This document shows positions 41,137 through 49,850 of a stretch of DNA of 64,000 bases, piece after piece. The position numbers and the translations under genes were made by a program. Origin of the DNA: Planctomycetota bacterium (lineage in GTDB: Bacteria > Planctomycetota > UBA1135 > GCA-002748355); assembly GCA_002748355.1 (NCBI GenBank), contig PDSF01000039.1, positions 21,751-85,750 on the forward strand, in the 5' to 3' direction. The notes below the pieces were generated by a model. It worked only from the letters and a program-made list of their open reading frames with translations. It was not told where the DNA came from and ran no database searches. The stretch's first letter is position 1. Every line of letters begins with the position of its first letter.

Positions 41137-43857
41137 ATGTCCCTCGCGATGTCCCGATTCATGACCAGCTCGGCTTCCGTGCTCGGTCTCTCTCTGCTCG
41201 CGCTGCCCGCTGGCCTCCTTCTCGGCTGCGCCTCCTCGCAGGACGAGAGCAGCGTTTCCAACGAGACAACCTCCAAGGAAGAGGTCTCGAACGAAACGAG
41301 CAACGAAACCACCCCCGGGCGTGAAGCCGCCCGTGAGGCCGTGCGCAGCAAGGCCTCGAGCGACAGCAAGGCCTCGAGCGACAGCAAGGCCTCGAGCAAG
41401 AGCAAGGCCTCGAGCAACAGCGAGGATCCTCTCGCAAAGCAGCGCAACGACTTCCTCATCGCCCGCTACCTTGGATCGGCAGAGCGGCTGATCGAACAGC
41501 TGCGCTTCCAGGAAGCCAAGGTCCAGTTGCTCCAGGCTAAGAACGTGGACCCCGCGAATACCCGCGTGCGCAGCCTCTTGGTGCGGGTGCAGGAAAAGCT
41601 GGGAGAACGAGCCGGCCCCGTTGAGAGCTATGCCGATTACATGGCCAAGCTCCTTGAGGTCCGGATCCAAAGGGATAAGGCCACATCCCGCCGCCTGCTC
41701 GCGACTGCAGAGCAGCAGATGCGCGAAGGCGATTACGATGCAGCCGTCCAGAATCTCCGCCGTATCGAAGTCAAGATCCAGGTCGGCGTCGGCATCGATT
41801 GGGAGGAGATTCCCACCCGTCTCGCCAGCTTGCTGAAGCAAGCAGAATCCGAGCGGGACGCCGTCGAGGCCCGGATGGAGGCAGAGGCCCGCGCCGAGTC
41901 GCAAGCGCGACTGGCTCGCGAAGCCGAGCGCCGCCGGGCGCAGCGGGAGCGCCAGGTCGCCTTCCACCTTGGCAAGGCTGCCGAATCCTTCCCGAAGCGT
42001 CACTATGAGGAGACCCGCCGCCAGGCTCAGGCGGCTCTCGACGTCGACCCCCTCAACGAAGACGCGCGCGAGTTCCTAGAGATCGCCGAAAAGGCCCTGC
42101 GTAACCGCCAGAACAGCGAATACATCGCTGCGAAGGCCCGTCGCTTCAAGGAGTATCAGCTCAACAACGCTGAGCGGATGATTCCCTACAGTGAGATCTT
42201 CGTCGCTCCCGACGTCGAGTACTGGCGCAAGATTACCGAGCTGCGCAAGGGCGCCAGTGGCAGCTCCCCCAAGACCGAGTCGGACGAGGTCCGTGCCCTG
42301 CGCAACAAGCTGCGCACCACCCGTCTGAATGAAGGTCTCTCCTACGACGAAGACAATGGCGACTACCTCCAGGTCTTCGAGAACCTCACGACCTTGACCG
42401 GGATTTCGATCCTGGTGGCACCGGAGGCAAGCGAAGTCATCGAGGGCAACGGCCTCGTCCTCACCCTCCGCCTCGAGTCGCCGCTCTCGCTGGAGCACTT
42501 CCTCAACATCATGATGGACCGCAGCGAGAAAGCTCTCGCCTACTCCATCACCGAGGGCGTGGTCATCATCACGACGCCCGAGAAGGCACTCGGTAAGCCT
42601 GTCGTCCAGGTCCACCCCATCAGGGACTTGACCTTCCAGCACAAGGGATTCGCCGGCCCCATCCTTCGAGACCTGCCCATTGGTGGCGATGTCGACAGTG
42701 AGGAGAACCCACGCAGTGGTGGCCCCGTCGGCGAAGCGAAGGCGTTCATCGATGGCGATGCGCTGGTGAACCTCGTCCGTAGCAGTGTGGGACGCGGCAC
42801 CTGGGACAACGATGGCATCGCGATCGAAGAGGCGAAGGGCAACCTGCTCGTCACGCATACCCCAGCCGTGCAAGCACAGGTCCGTCAGTTCCTCGACGAC
42901 CTGCGCAAGTTCACGACCAGCCTCGTCAACGTCGAGTCCAAGTTCCTGCGAGTCGAGCAGAACTGGCTCCAAGAGTTCGGTATCGACTTCCGCGGCCTCG
43001 GTGGCTCCAACGCCAAGGGAACCGTCGCCCAGCTTGATGACCTCACCAACGGCGCTCCAGGCAATGCTTCCCGCGGCTTCGACAACAGCGGTGCTGGTGA
43101 CCCCAACGGCAAGCCCATCGCGGGTATCTTCAAAGATGACGGCCTGGACGGAGACTTCCGTGGTCGCACGGAGAACTACTTCAAGGACCCGCTGGGCAAC
43201 CTACTCTCCAGCAATGGTGGCTTGAACTTCGGCCTGACGCTGCTGGATGACACCCAGCTCAACGTCCTGTTCAACGCTGTCGAGAAGAGCCAGAACATCG
43301 AAGTGGTCGACAGCCAGAGTCTGCTGATCCTCAACGGCAACCGCGCCAACGTCTCGGTCATCAACCAGACGGCCTACGTGCAGGACTTCGAGGTGGAAGT
43401 CGCCTCCGCGGCCTTCATCGCCAACCCCCAGGTCAACGTGATCCAAGACGGCGTCGTCCTCGACGTCAAACCGACGATCTCCTACGACCGCAAGTACATC
43501 ACCCTCGACCTGAAGCCCACCGTGGCAGAACTCGGGCGTCCGATTCCGACCTTCACCACCTCCCTCTCCGGCCTGACTCAGCCCGTCGTCTTGCAGTTCC
43601 CGAAGATGACCGTTCGCAGCGTCTCGACCACGGTCAAGGTGCCCGATGGCGGCTCCGTCCTGGTCGGTGGTCTGAACTCGGTCTACAAGCTCGATCGCCG
43701 CGCCGAAGTGCCGTGGCTGGCGGATCTCCCGCTGCTGAGCTTCTTCTTCAAGCAGGAAGGCTCGACGGAAGAGACCGCGTCGCTGATGGTTCTGGTCAAG
43801 GCCCACATCGTCAACGTCGCTGACCGCCTCAAGAAGCTTGAGGATTCTGGCCGCTGA
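41137..43857 (+). CDS. TPR-secretin lipoprotein B
   Basis: 906 residues from the ATG at 41137, preceded by AAGGAAG at five bases; an ATG at 41119 would add six residues. The signal sequence ends in AGLLLGC with lipidated Cys31. A Ser/Asn/Thr-rich linker includes four SKASS repeats (71-94). Charged TPR helices follow (about 100-345), then an N0/STN-like region with GISILVAPEASEVIEGNG and ALAYSITEGVVIIT, and the secretin domain (VNVESKFLRVEQNWLQEFGI, VKVPDGGSVLVGGL, VPWLADLPLLSFFFK). Domain order equals that of secretin A, so they are paralogues. A GAAA-capped terminator lies about 70 bases after the stop. Confidence 0.9.
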   Translation: MSLAMSRFMTSSASVLGLSLLALPAGLLLGCASSQDESSVSNETTSKEEVSNETSNETTPGREAAREAVRSKASSDSKASSDSKASSKSKASSNSEDPLAKQRNDFLIARYLGSAERLIEQLRFQEAKVQLLQAKNVDPANTRVRSLLVRVQEKLGERAGPVESYADYMAKLLEVRIQRDKATSRRLLATAEQQMREGDYDAAVQNLRRIEVKIQVGVGIDWEEIPTRLASLLKQAESERDAVEARMEAEARAESQARLAREAERRRAQRERQVAFHLGKAAESFPKRHYEETRRQAQAALDVDPLNEDAREFLEIAEKALRNRQNSEYIAAKARRFKEYQLNNAERMIPYSEIFVAPDVEYWRKITELRKGASGSSPKTESDEVRALRNKLRTTRLNEGLSYDEDNGDYLQVFENLTTLTGISILVAPEASEVIEGNGLVLTLRLESPLSLEHFLNIMMDRSEKALAYSITEGVVIITTPEKALGKPVVQVHPIRDLTFQHKGFAGPILRDLPIGGDVDSEENPRSGGPVGEAKAFIDGDALVNLVRSSVGRGTWDNDGIAIEEAKGNLLVTHTPAVQAQVRQFLDDLRKFTTSLVNVESKFLRVEQNWLQEFGIDFRGLGGSNAKGTVAQLDDLTNGAPGNASRGFDNSGAGDPNGKPIAGIFKDDGLDGDFRGRTENYFKDPLGNLLSSNGGLNFGLTLLDDTQLNVLFNAVEKSQNIEVVDSQSLLILNGNRANVSVINQTAYVQDFEVEVASAAFIANPQVNVIQDGVVLDVKPTISYDRKYITLDLKPTVAELGRPIPTFTTSLSGLTQPVVLQFPKMTVRSVSTTVKVPDGGSVLVGGLNSVYKLDRRAEVPWLADLPLLSFFFKQEGSTEETASLMVLVKAHIVNVADRLKKLEDSGR
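41347..41418 (+). repeat. four 18-bp coding repeats in secretin B
   Basis: Four adjacent 18-bp units beginning AGCAAGGCCTCGAGC, encoding SKASSD, SKASSD, SKASSK and SKASSN, just after the lipid-modified N-terminus. They sit in the same place as the 15-bp repeats of secretin A but are unrelated in sequence. Confidence 0.9.
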
Positions 43858-43928
43858 GGCCGTGCTACGAATCATCAGCCGCTGAAAACCAGCTGCTGAG
43901 ACCAAGCCAAGCAATGGCGTCAGAAACG

Positions 43929-43970
43929 GGAGGCCGAGTGGGCGAAAGCCTACTCGGCCTCCGTTCTTTC
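43929..43970 (+). terminator. rho-independent terminator with GAAA loop
   Basis: A 15-bp stem (43929-43943 pairs with 43948-43962, one G-T pair) closed by a GAAA tetraloop, followed by GTTCTTTC. This is the best intrinsic terminator in the window, about 70 bases after secretin B. Confidence 0.85.
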
Positions 43971-44100
43971 TAAGCAGCCCCGCTTTCTCGACGGAGCCAC
44001 GGTCTAGGCCGAGCGACTTTTTTGGCAGAGCAGCTTTTTACCAGAGTAGCCCGCGACCCTAGTGTCTCCCTTGTCCCAGCGCCTTCCAAAGAGATCCCCC

Positions 44101-44835
44101 ATGTCCAGCGGGAAACGCCCTCTCGATGCCGTCTTCTTCGATATCGACGATACCCTTTTCTCGACCTCGGTCTTTGCCGAGAAGGCACGCCGGGCCGCCG
44201 TCGATGCCATGATCCAGTATGGGCTGCGTGGAATCCCGCGCGAGCTCGCCCTCAAGGAGCTACGCGAGGTCGTGGAGGAGTTTAGCTCCAACTATGGCCA
44301 CCACTTCGACAAGCTCCTGAGCCGACTCCCTGAGCAGGCTATCGAAGGCATGAATCCCGCCATGCTGGTCGCTGCCGGAATGGTCGCCTACCACGACACC
44401 AAGTTCCGTGACCTGCGGGTCTACGACGACGTCTACGATGTGCTGCGTCGCCTCGCCGGAACGTCCCTCATCCGAGGCGTCATCTCTGCGGGACTCACCG
44501 TCAAGCAGACGGAGAAGATCCTGCGCCTGCACATCTACGAGTTTCTCTCACCAAACGCGATCTTCATCACCGAGCAGATCGGTATCGGCAAGCCCAACCC
44601 CAAACTCTTCCAGCGAGCCCTCGAAGAACTCGATTTGCGCCCCGAGAGGACGATGTACGTCGGAGACCACCCCGACAACGACATCGCCCCCTGCAAGGAA
44701 CTGGGCATGATCGCGGTCTGGAATCGCCGCAGCGGACGCCATGCGGAGCGAGAAGCCAAGGTCGCAGCGGACTACGAAGTGCGAGACTTCTACGAGCTGC
44801 GCGAAATCCTCTGGCGCGACTTCGACATTCGCTGA
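44101..44835 (+). CDS. HAD hydrolase, YjjG-like
   Basis: 244 residues from the ATG at 44101, with AAAGAGAT before it; an upstream ATG at 44062 is less likely. HAD motifs: FFDIDDTLFSTSVF (nucleophile Asp with DIDDT), VISAGLT (motif II), IGKPNPKLF (Lys) and VGDHPDNDIAPCKELGM (motif IV). The alpha-helical cap between them fits subfamily IA, to which nucleotidases such as YjjG belong. Substrate is not assignable. It starts about 140 bases after the secretin B terminator, so it is probably a separate unit. Confidence 0.85.
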   Translation: MSSGKRPLDAVFFDIDDTLFSTSVFAEKARRAAVDAMIQYGLRGIPRELALKELREVVEEFSSNYGHHFDKLLSRLPEQAIEGMNPAMLVAAGMVAYHDTKFRDLRVYDDVYDVLRRLAGTSLIRGVISAGLTVKQTEKILRLHIYEFLSPNAIFITEQIGIGKPNPKLFQRALEELDLRPERTMYVGDHPDNDIAPCKELGMIAVWNRRSGRHAEREAKVAADYEVRDFYELREILWRDFDIR

Positions 44836-44888
44836 GCAGCTCGGAGAGCCCGCGGCGCGGGCGCCAGGCGCTCTAGCGCCAAGAAGCT

Positions 44889-45143
44889 CTACGAGGACTC
44901 ACGCGAGGGGTCGTAGGCGATCTCCCGCCGGACATCATCCACCGCCCGGCCCAGTGGCAGCATGCACACATAGCAGTCGTTACCGCAGCATTCGCGGTAG
45001 CTGTCGTCAGGGTCCAAGACCAGCTTCCGCAGCATTCCCTTCAAACTGGCGTCGAAGTGCTGGGCCGCCAGAGCGCGGTCTAAGGCCGCGTCCAGCTTTT
45101 CGGGATCCACCCCCTCCGGCAAGTCATCGGAAGCTGATCTCAC
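44889..45143 (-). CDS. small Cys-cluster protein (oxidoreductase-like motif)
   Basis: 84 residues. A four-Cys motif CCGNDCYVCMLP in the middle resembles the CCGxGCxxC core of the oxidoreductase-like domain found in some small eukaryotic and bacterial proteins; flanking residues are helical and acidic. It may bind metal or an iron-sulfur cluster. Its start overlaps the M16-like gene's end by four bases (ATGA), so it is translationally coupled to it. Function unknown. Confidence 0.65.
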   Translation of the reverse strand: MRSASDDLPEGVDPEKLDAALDRALAAQHFDASLKGMLRKLVLDPDDSYRECCGNDCYVCMLPLGRAVDDVRREIAYDPSRESS

Positions 45144-46528
45144 CGGCCACCTCCCCCAGGCTTCGCGCCCTGCTTCGGCTTCGACTCCTGCTGCTTGGGA
45201 CGCAGCCCCAGAGCCGCCCCGCGCTCGGGCGCGAAGTGCTTCTGCAGAGCCGCCTCGACGCCCTTAGCATCCAGCGCCGCGATTCTCGCCGCCAGGCCCT
45301 CGGGCAAGAGCCCCATCTGGGTCAAGCCGCGCGAAAGCCCCAGCGAGTAGAGCAGCCGGGGGAAGCGCGCCAGCTGCGCCGCGCGCAGCTTCTCCAGCGG
45401 CAGCGCATCCAAGGTCTGACGCAGCTGCCGCTGCGCGAAGCGCAGTTCGGCGGCACGGACCGGCTGCCGTCCTTGCTGCTTCACCCAGGCCTGCAGCTTC
45501 TCCTGCGTCACCAGCAAGTCGCCGCCATCCTCTCCCCGCCAGTTCAAGAAGGCGATCTCCGGGAAATCCAGCAGCGAGTGGTAGCCGGGAAAGAACATCG
45601 CTTGCCCCAGCGTCTTGCCACGCGGGAAGCTCAGCATGGCCCGGCGCCGAAGTACAGCAGCAGCGACGCTAAAGGCCGGGAACTCCTCGCTCCCCAGCGG
45701 CGGCGCCGCAAAGGCCAGGGTCGCGAAGGGCCCGCCCACCTGGCGCACCGCCCAGCTCGCGGGAGCATGCTCCAAAGACTTCGGCGGCGTCGGTGTCGGC
45801 AGCGGCTCTCTCGCCGAGGCCTTGAGCCCGGCGAAGACCTGCCGGTAGAAGGGCAGGTCCCTCTCCACATCCACCCGCCCCAGCGCAACGAGCAAAGCGT
45901 TCCCCACATGATGCGAGCGCAGATAGGCCTCACGCAGGGCCGCCTCGCTTAGCTTCGCCAGCGACTGAGCCAGCCCAACGCCAACCCGCCCCTCCGGCCT
46001 GCCGGCGAGTAGCCGCTGCCGCGCCCGCCACTGCAGCATCGGCCCCGGCACGAGGGTGGTCAGCTTGCGCGCCTCCGTCCAAACCCGCGGCCGCTCGCGC
46101 CCGAGATCGCGCGCGCCAAAGCGCAGCTTCCCCGCCAGCACCTCGGCCCAGCGCCGCGCGTCACTGCTGATCGCCTTGCGGCTGCCGATCGAGTAGTAGC
46201 AGGTATAGCGGCAGGCGGTCATCGAGTTCGCAGCCGTGCGCTGCCGCTGCCACTGCTGGTAGCTCCAGCCCTTGCGCTCTGGCGTCGCCCCGGTCAGGAC
46301 CAGGTGATCCACGAGGTGCATGGTGCCGGTCCCGTCCAAGGGATCCTGGGCCCAACCATTCTTCACAAACAGAAAAAGCGCCATCTCCTGACAAGCAGGA
46401 ACGCTCTCAACCAGCAGCTCGAGCCCATTGTCAAAGCGCACGAGGCGCTGGCTCCCCTGGGCGCAGGGCCCAGACAGGGAACCCAGGACCACAAGGCCAG
46501 GTAGCGCCAGCTGCGCAAGCAAGCCCAA
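45140..46528 (-). CDS. M16-like metallopeptidase with altered zinc motif
   Basis: 462 residues with a short signal peptide (ALPGLVVLGSLSGPCAQG). The overall order fits the insulinase-like M16 family: zinc site region followed by a second half-domain. The catalytic motif HxxEH reads HLVDH (His71, Asp74, His75), so the essential Glu is replaced by Asp. Typical M16 proteins work as pairs of an active and an inactive half, and inactive halves usually lose both His, so this retains zinc ligands. Either weak activity or a binding-only role is possible. The C-terminus is Lys/Gly-rich. Confidence 0.75.
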   Translation of the reverse strand: MGLLAQLALPGLVVLGSLSGPCAQGSQRLVRFDNGLELLVESVPACQEMALFLFVKNGWAQDPLDGTGTMHLVDHLVLTGATPERKGWSYQQWQRQRTAANSMTACRYTCYYSIGSRKAISSDARRWAEVLAGKLRFGARDLGRERPRVWTEARKLTTLVPGPMLQWRARQRLLAGRPEGRVGVGLAQSLAKLSEAALREAYLRSHHVGNALLVALGRVDVERDLPFYRQVFAGLKASAREPLPTPTPPKSLEHAPASWAVRQVGGPFATLAFAAPPLGSEEFPAFSVAAAVLRRRAMLSFPRGKTLGQAMFFPGYHSLLDFPEIAFLNWRGEDGGDLLVTQEKLQAWVKQQGRQPVRAAELRFAQRQLRQTLDALPLEKLRAAQLARFPRLLYSLGLSRGLTQMGLLPEGLAARIAALDAKGVEAALQKHFAPERGAALGLRPKQQESKPKQGAKPGGGGR

Positions 46529-46531
46529 GAC

Positions 46532-47587
46532 TCAGCCCTCGACCTTGACCGGGAACTCCTCATCGAAGAGCCAACACTTGCAGCGATGCCCCTGACCAAG
46601 GTCAAAGCTGGGCGGCTCCTCCTGACTGCAGCGATCCATCGCCACCGGACAACGCGGATGGAAGTGGCAACCACTCGGCGGGTTGATCGGCGTCGGTACA
46701 TCCCCGGTCAGCAGCACCCGATCGGGCTTCTGATCCGGATCCGCCACCGGGATCGCCGAGAGCAGCGCCTGGGTATAGGGATGCGAGGGCCGCACAAAGA
46801 GGTCCTGGGTCTCGGACAGCTCGACGATCTGCCCCAGATACATCACCGCGATGCGGTCACTGATGTGCCGCACGACGGAGAGATCGTGGGCGATAAACAG
46901 ATAACTGAGCCCGAGCTCCTCCTGCAGGTCCATCAGCAGGTTGAGGATCTGCGCCTGGATCGACACGTCGAGCGCCGACACCGCCTCGTCGCAGACGATG
47001 AACTCCGGATTCAGCGCCAAAGCGCGCGCCACACCGATACGCTGCCGCTGCCCCCCACTAAACTCGTGCGGATAGCGGTTCACGTACTTGCGGCTCAGCC
47101 CCACCCGCTCAAGCAGCTGCTCGACCCGCTCGCGCGCCTCAGCCGCGGAGTCGACCAGCTCATGCACCCGCAGCGACTCACCGACGATGCCGGCAACGGT
47201 CATTCGCGGGTTCAGCGACGAGTAAGGGTCCTGGAAGATGATCTGCATCTTCCTCCGGAGCTCCCGCAGCTCCTGCTTCTTCAAATCGAAGACATCCAGA
47301 TCGCCAAAGCGCGCATAGCCATCCGTCGGCTCAAGCAAACGCAGCAGGGTGCGCCCAGCCGTGGTCTTGCCACAGCCCGACTCGCCCACCAAACCAAGGG
47401 TCTCACCGGCCTTGAGCTTGAAGGAGAGACCATCGACCGCCTTCACATACCCCACCGTCTTCTTGATCAAGCCCCGCTCGATCGGGAACCACTTCTTGAG
47501 CCCGCGCACTTCGAGCAGCGGCGCTTTTTTCGCCCGGGGAGGCGGCGGAACCCGTTGCCCACTCTTCGGCATCTCTTGCTGACTCAT
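46532..47587 (-). CDS. oppF: oligopeptide ABC importer ATPase (OppF/DppF)
   Basis: 351 residues. ABC ATPase with Walker [17 protein letters not shown], signature [20 protein letters not shown], Walker [15 protein letters not shown] and switch His in [11 protein letters not shown]. The C-terminal oligopeptide/dipeptide extension ([20 protein letters not shown]) is diagnostic of OppF/DppF. Its start overlaps oppD by four bases. Substrate may be peptides or other molecules. Confidence 0.95.
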   Translation of the reverse strand: MSQQEMPKSGQRVPPPPRAKKAPLLEVRGLKKWFPIERGLIKKTVGYVKAVDGLSFKLKAGETLGLVGESGCGKTTAGRTLLRLLEPTDGYARFGDLDVFDLKKQELRELRRKMQIIFQDPYSSLNPRMTVAGIVGESLRVHELVDSAAEARERVEQLLERVGLSRKYVNRYPHEFSGGQRQRIGVARALALNPEFIVCDEAVSALDVSIQAQILNLLMDLQEELGLSYLFIAHDLSVVRHISDRIAVMYLGQIVELSETQDLFVRPSHPYTQALLSAIPVADPDQKPDRVLLTGDVPTPINPPSGCHFHPRCPVAMDRCSQEEPPSFDLGQGHRCKCWLFDEEFPVKVEG

Positions 47588-48588
47588 GCCCTAGCCTCCG
47601 TCCTCGCTTCCGTTCGCACGAAGCAAGCAAGCTCGTGTCCGGCTTCGACCTCGACCAACGGCGGCTCAGCTTCGGCACAGCGGGCTTCGGCCAAGGGACA
47701 GCGATCGCGGAAGCGACAACCACTGGGGAACTCGTACGGTGTCGGCACATTACCCTCGATCGCTTGCAGCCGGGCTCCATCGGTCTCCAGACCGGGGAGG
47801 CTATGGAAGAGCCCCTCGGTGTAGGGATGCCGGTGTCGCTTGAAGATGGTGCGCACATCGCCACTCTCCACGACCTTGCCCGCGTACATCACGCAGACCT
47901 CGTCGGCCATCTCGGCAACGACGCCCAGGTCGTGGGTGATCAGCAGCACCGACATGCCGTTGTCCTTCTGCAACTCTCGCATCAAGTCGAGAATCTGCGC
48001 CTGGATGGTCACGTCCAGGGCCGTGCTCGGCTCATCGGCGATCAGCAGCTTAGGATTGCAGGACAGGGCCATCGCGATCATCGCCCGCTGCCGCATGCCG
48101 CCCGAGAGCTGGTGCGGATACTCGTCCACCCGCGAGGCCGGCGAAGGGATGCCGACCTTGGCCAGCATCTCGATGGCGCGCGCCCGCGCCGCGGCCTTAC
48201 TCAGCCCCATGTGCAGGCGCACCGACTCGATGATCTGATCCCCGATGGTGTAGACCGGATTCAGGGCCGTCATCGGCTCCTGGAAGATCATCGAGATCTC
48301 GTTGCCGCGCAACGAGCGCATCTCCTCCTCGCTGATCTCCAAGAGGTTCCTCCCTTCGAGGAGGATCTGCCCGGAGATCGTCTTGCCCGGAGGCGTCGGC
48401 ACCAGCCGCAGGATCGAGAGCGAAGTGACCGACTTGCCGCAACCCGACTCGCCCACCAGCCCCAGGGTCTTACCCCGCGGAATGCGGTAGGTGACATCGT
48501 CGACCGCGCGCGCGACCCCTTCGTCGGTAAAGAACCAGGTGCGGAGCCCGAGAACTTCGAGCACCGCATCTTTGCTTTCGATGCTCAT
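47584..48588 (-). CDS. oppD: oligopeptide ABC importer ATPase (OppD/DppD)
   Basis: 334 residues. Walker [18 protein letters not shown], the segment [19 protein letters not shown], signature [20 protein letters not shown], Walker [15 protein letters not shown] and switch [10 protein letters not shown]. The C-terminal Cys motif [14 protein letters not shown] may bind an iron-sulfur cluster, as in characterised DppD proteins. It overlaps oppF and oppC by four bases each, and pairs with OppF as the ATPase heterodimer. Confidence 0.95.
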   Translation of the reverse strand: MSIESKDAVLEVLGLRTWFFTDEGVARAVDDVTYRIPRGKTLGLVGESGCGKSVTSLSILRLVPTPPGKTISGQILLEGRNLLEISEEEMRSLRGNEISMIFQEPMTALNPVYTIGDQIIESVRLHMGLSKAAARARAIEMLAKVGIPSPASRVDEYPHQLSGGMRQRAMIAMALSCNPKLLIADEPSTALDVTIQAQILDLMRELQKDNGMSVLLITHDLGVVAEMADEVCVMYAGKVVESGDVRTIFKRHRHPYTEGLFHSLPGLETDGARLQAIEGNVPTPYEFPSGCRFRDRCPLAEARCAEAEPPLVEVEAGHELACFVRTEARTEARA

Positions 48589-49850
48589 CGCTGCTTCTCT
48601 CCCTGGTCGAAGTCGCCGGCGATCTCGGGAGCTTCCTCTCCACGGAAGCCAGGAGTCTGCGCCATCAGCACCTGGATCTCCTCGTCGGACGGCAGCTTAC
48701 CAGTGCTCGCCAAGCGCGGATCGAGGGCATCACGCAGACCATCCCCAAGCAAGTTGAAGGAGGTCACCGCGATCATGATGGCCAGGCCCGGGAAGGCCGA
48801 GAGCCACCACTCCAGGAGCAGGTATTCCTGCCCATCGGCTACGTCAGCGCCCCAAGTCGGCACCGGTGGCGGAACGCCCAAGCCGAGGAAGGACAGGCTG
48901 GCGTCGACCAAGATGGTGCCACCGACACCGAGGGAGGCGCTCACGATCACCGGCGCCAGACAGTTCGGCATGATGTGGCGGAAGAGGATACGCAAATCGC
49001 CAAAGCCCAAGGCTCGCCCGGCATGCACGAAGTCCTGCCCACGTTTCTGCAAGACCTCACCGCGGACCAGGCGCGCGGTCCCCATCCAGCCCATGAGCCC
49101 GAGGAAGAACACGATCAGATAGATGCGCCGCTCCCCGGCAAAGAACTCGACGTCCTTGAACAGGGTCATCAACACGAGCAGGAAGACCAGGCGCGGAAGG
49201 CTCAGCAGCACCTCCAACACGCGCATGATGATCCAATCGGTCTTGCCGCCGAAGTAGCCGGCAAGCAGCCCCAGGAGCAGCCCCAGCGTGGCCGAAAGCC
49301 CCACCGTGAACAGCCCGATAGTGAGACTGATCTGCGAGCCGTAGATCACGCGCGACAGCACATCGCGACTGAACTTGTCGGTGCCGAAGGGGTGGGCCAG
49401 GCTCGGCGGCTGCAGCTTCATGTGGATCGGGTCGATCAGCTCATCGGGCTGGTACTGCGCCAGATAGGGCGCCACAATCGCCACGAAGCTGAAGCTGGCG
49501 ACAAAGAAGAAGCCCACCTGCGCTTGCGGGGAACGCAGGAAGCGCTCACGCACCAGCTGCCACTGACTCTTGCCGTACTTCGGCACGAAAGGAGGCTTGC
49601 GCGCCAGGAACAGCACCAAGGCCGGAAACAGGGTGCAGCCAAGCAAGGCCCAGAAATGGCCCAGGTCTCCATCCCCATCGAAGCTGTCGAGCACCCTGTC
49701 GGAACGAAGGATCAGCAGGGTAAGGCTCACGAAGCAAACCAGCAGCACCCAGAAGCCGAGCAAGCGCGGCCCTTCCCGCAGCTGCCAGATCCCTGGCCAG
49801 TTGACCCAGCCCTTCGGCGCTTCACCGCGCCTCGCCTGTGAATCAGCCAT
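48585..49850 (-). CDS. oppC: oligopeptide ABC importer permease OppC with N-terminal extension
   Basis: 421 residues from the ATG at 49850, preceded by GAGGAT; the usual length is about 300. The last 300 residues are an ordinary OppC: HPFGTDKFSRDVLSRVIYGS, SLTIGLFTVGLSATLGLLLG and the EAA-type loop ALGFGDLRILFRHIMPN. The first 120 residues add two membrane helices (LLGFWVLLVCFVSLTLLIL and HFWALLGCTLFPALVLFLA) before the typical amphipathic start. It overlaps the end of oppB by eight bases. Confidence 0.92.
   Translation of the reverse strand: MADSQARRGEAPKGWVNWPGIWQLREGPRLLGFWVLLVCFVSLTLLILRSDRVLDSFDGDGDLGHFWALLGCTLFPALVLFLARKPPFVPKYGKSQWQLVRERFLRSPQAQVGFFFVASFSFVAIVAPYLAQYQPDELIDPIHMKLQPPSLAHPFGTDKFSRDVLSRVIYGSQISLTIGLFTVGLSATLGLLLGLLAGYFGGKTDWIIMRVLEVLLSLPRLVFLLVLMTLFKDVEFFAGERRIYLIVFFLGLMGWMGTARLVRGEVLQKRGQDFVHAGRALGFGDLRILFRHIMPNCLAPVIVSASLGVGGTILVDASLSFLGLGVPPPVPTWGADVADGQEYLLLEWWLSAFPGLAIMIAVTSFNLLGDGLRDALDPRLASTGKLPSDEEIQVLMAQTPGFRGEEAPEIAGDFDQGEKQR

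Noticed and set aside
30717..43857. Ordinary type II secretion system or type IV pilus
   Set aside because: No GspE/PilB ATPase, GspF/PilC platform, pseudopilin or prepilin peptidase is present between or near the secretins.
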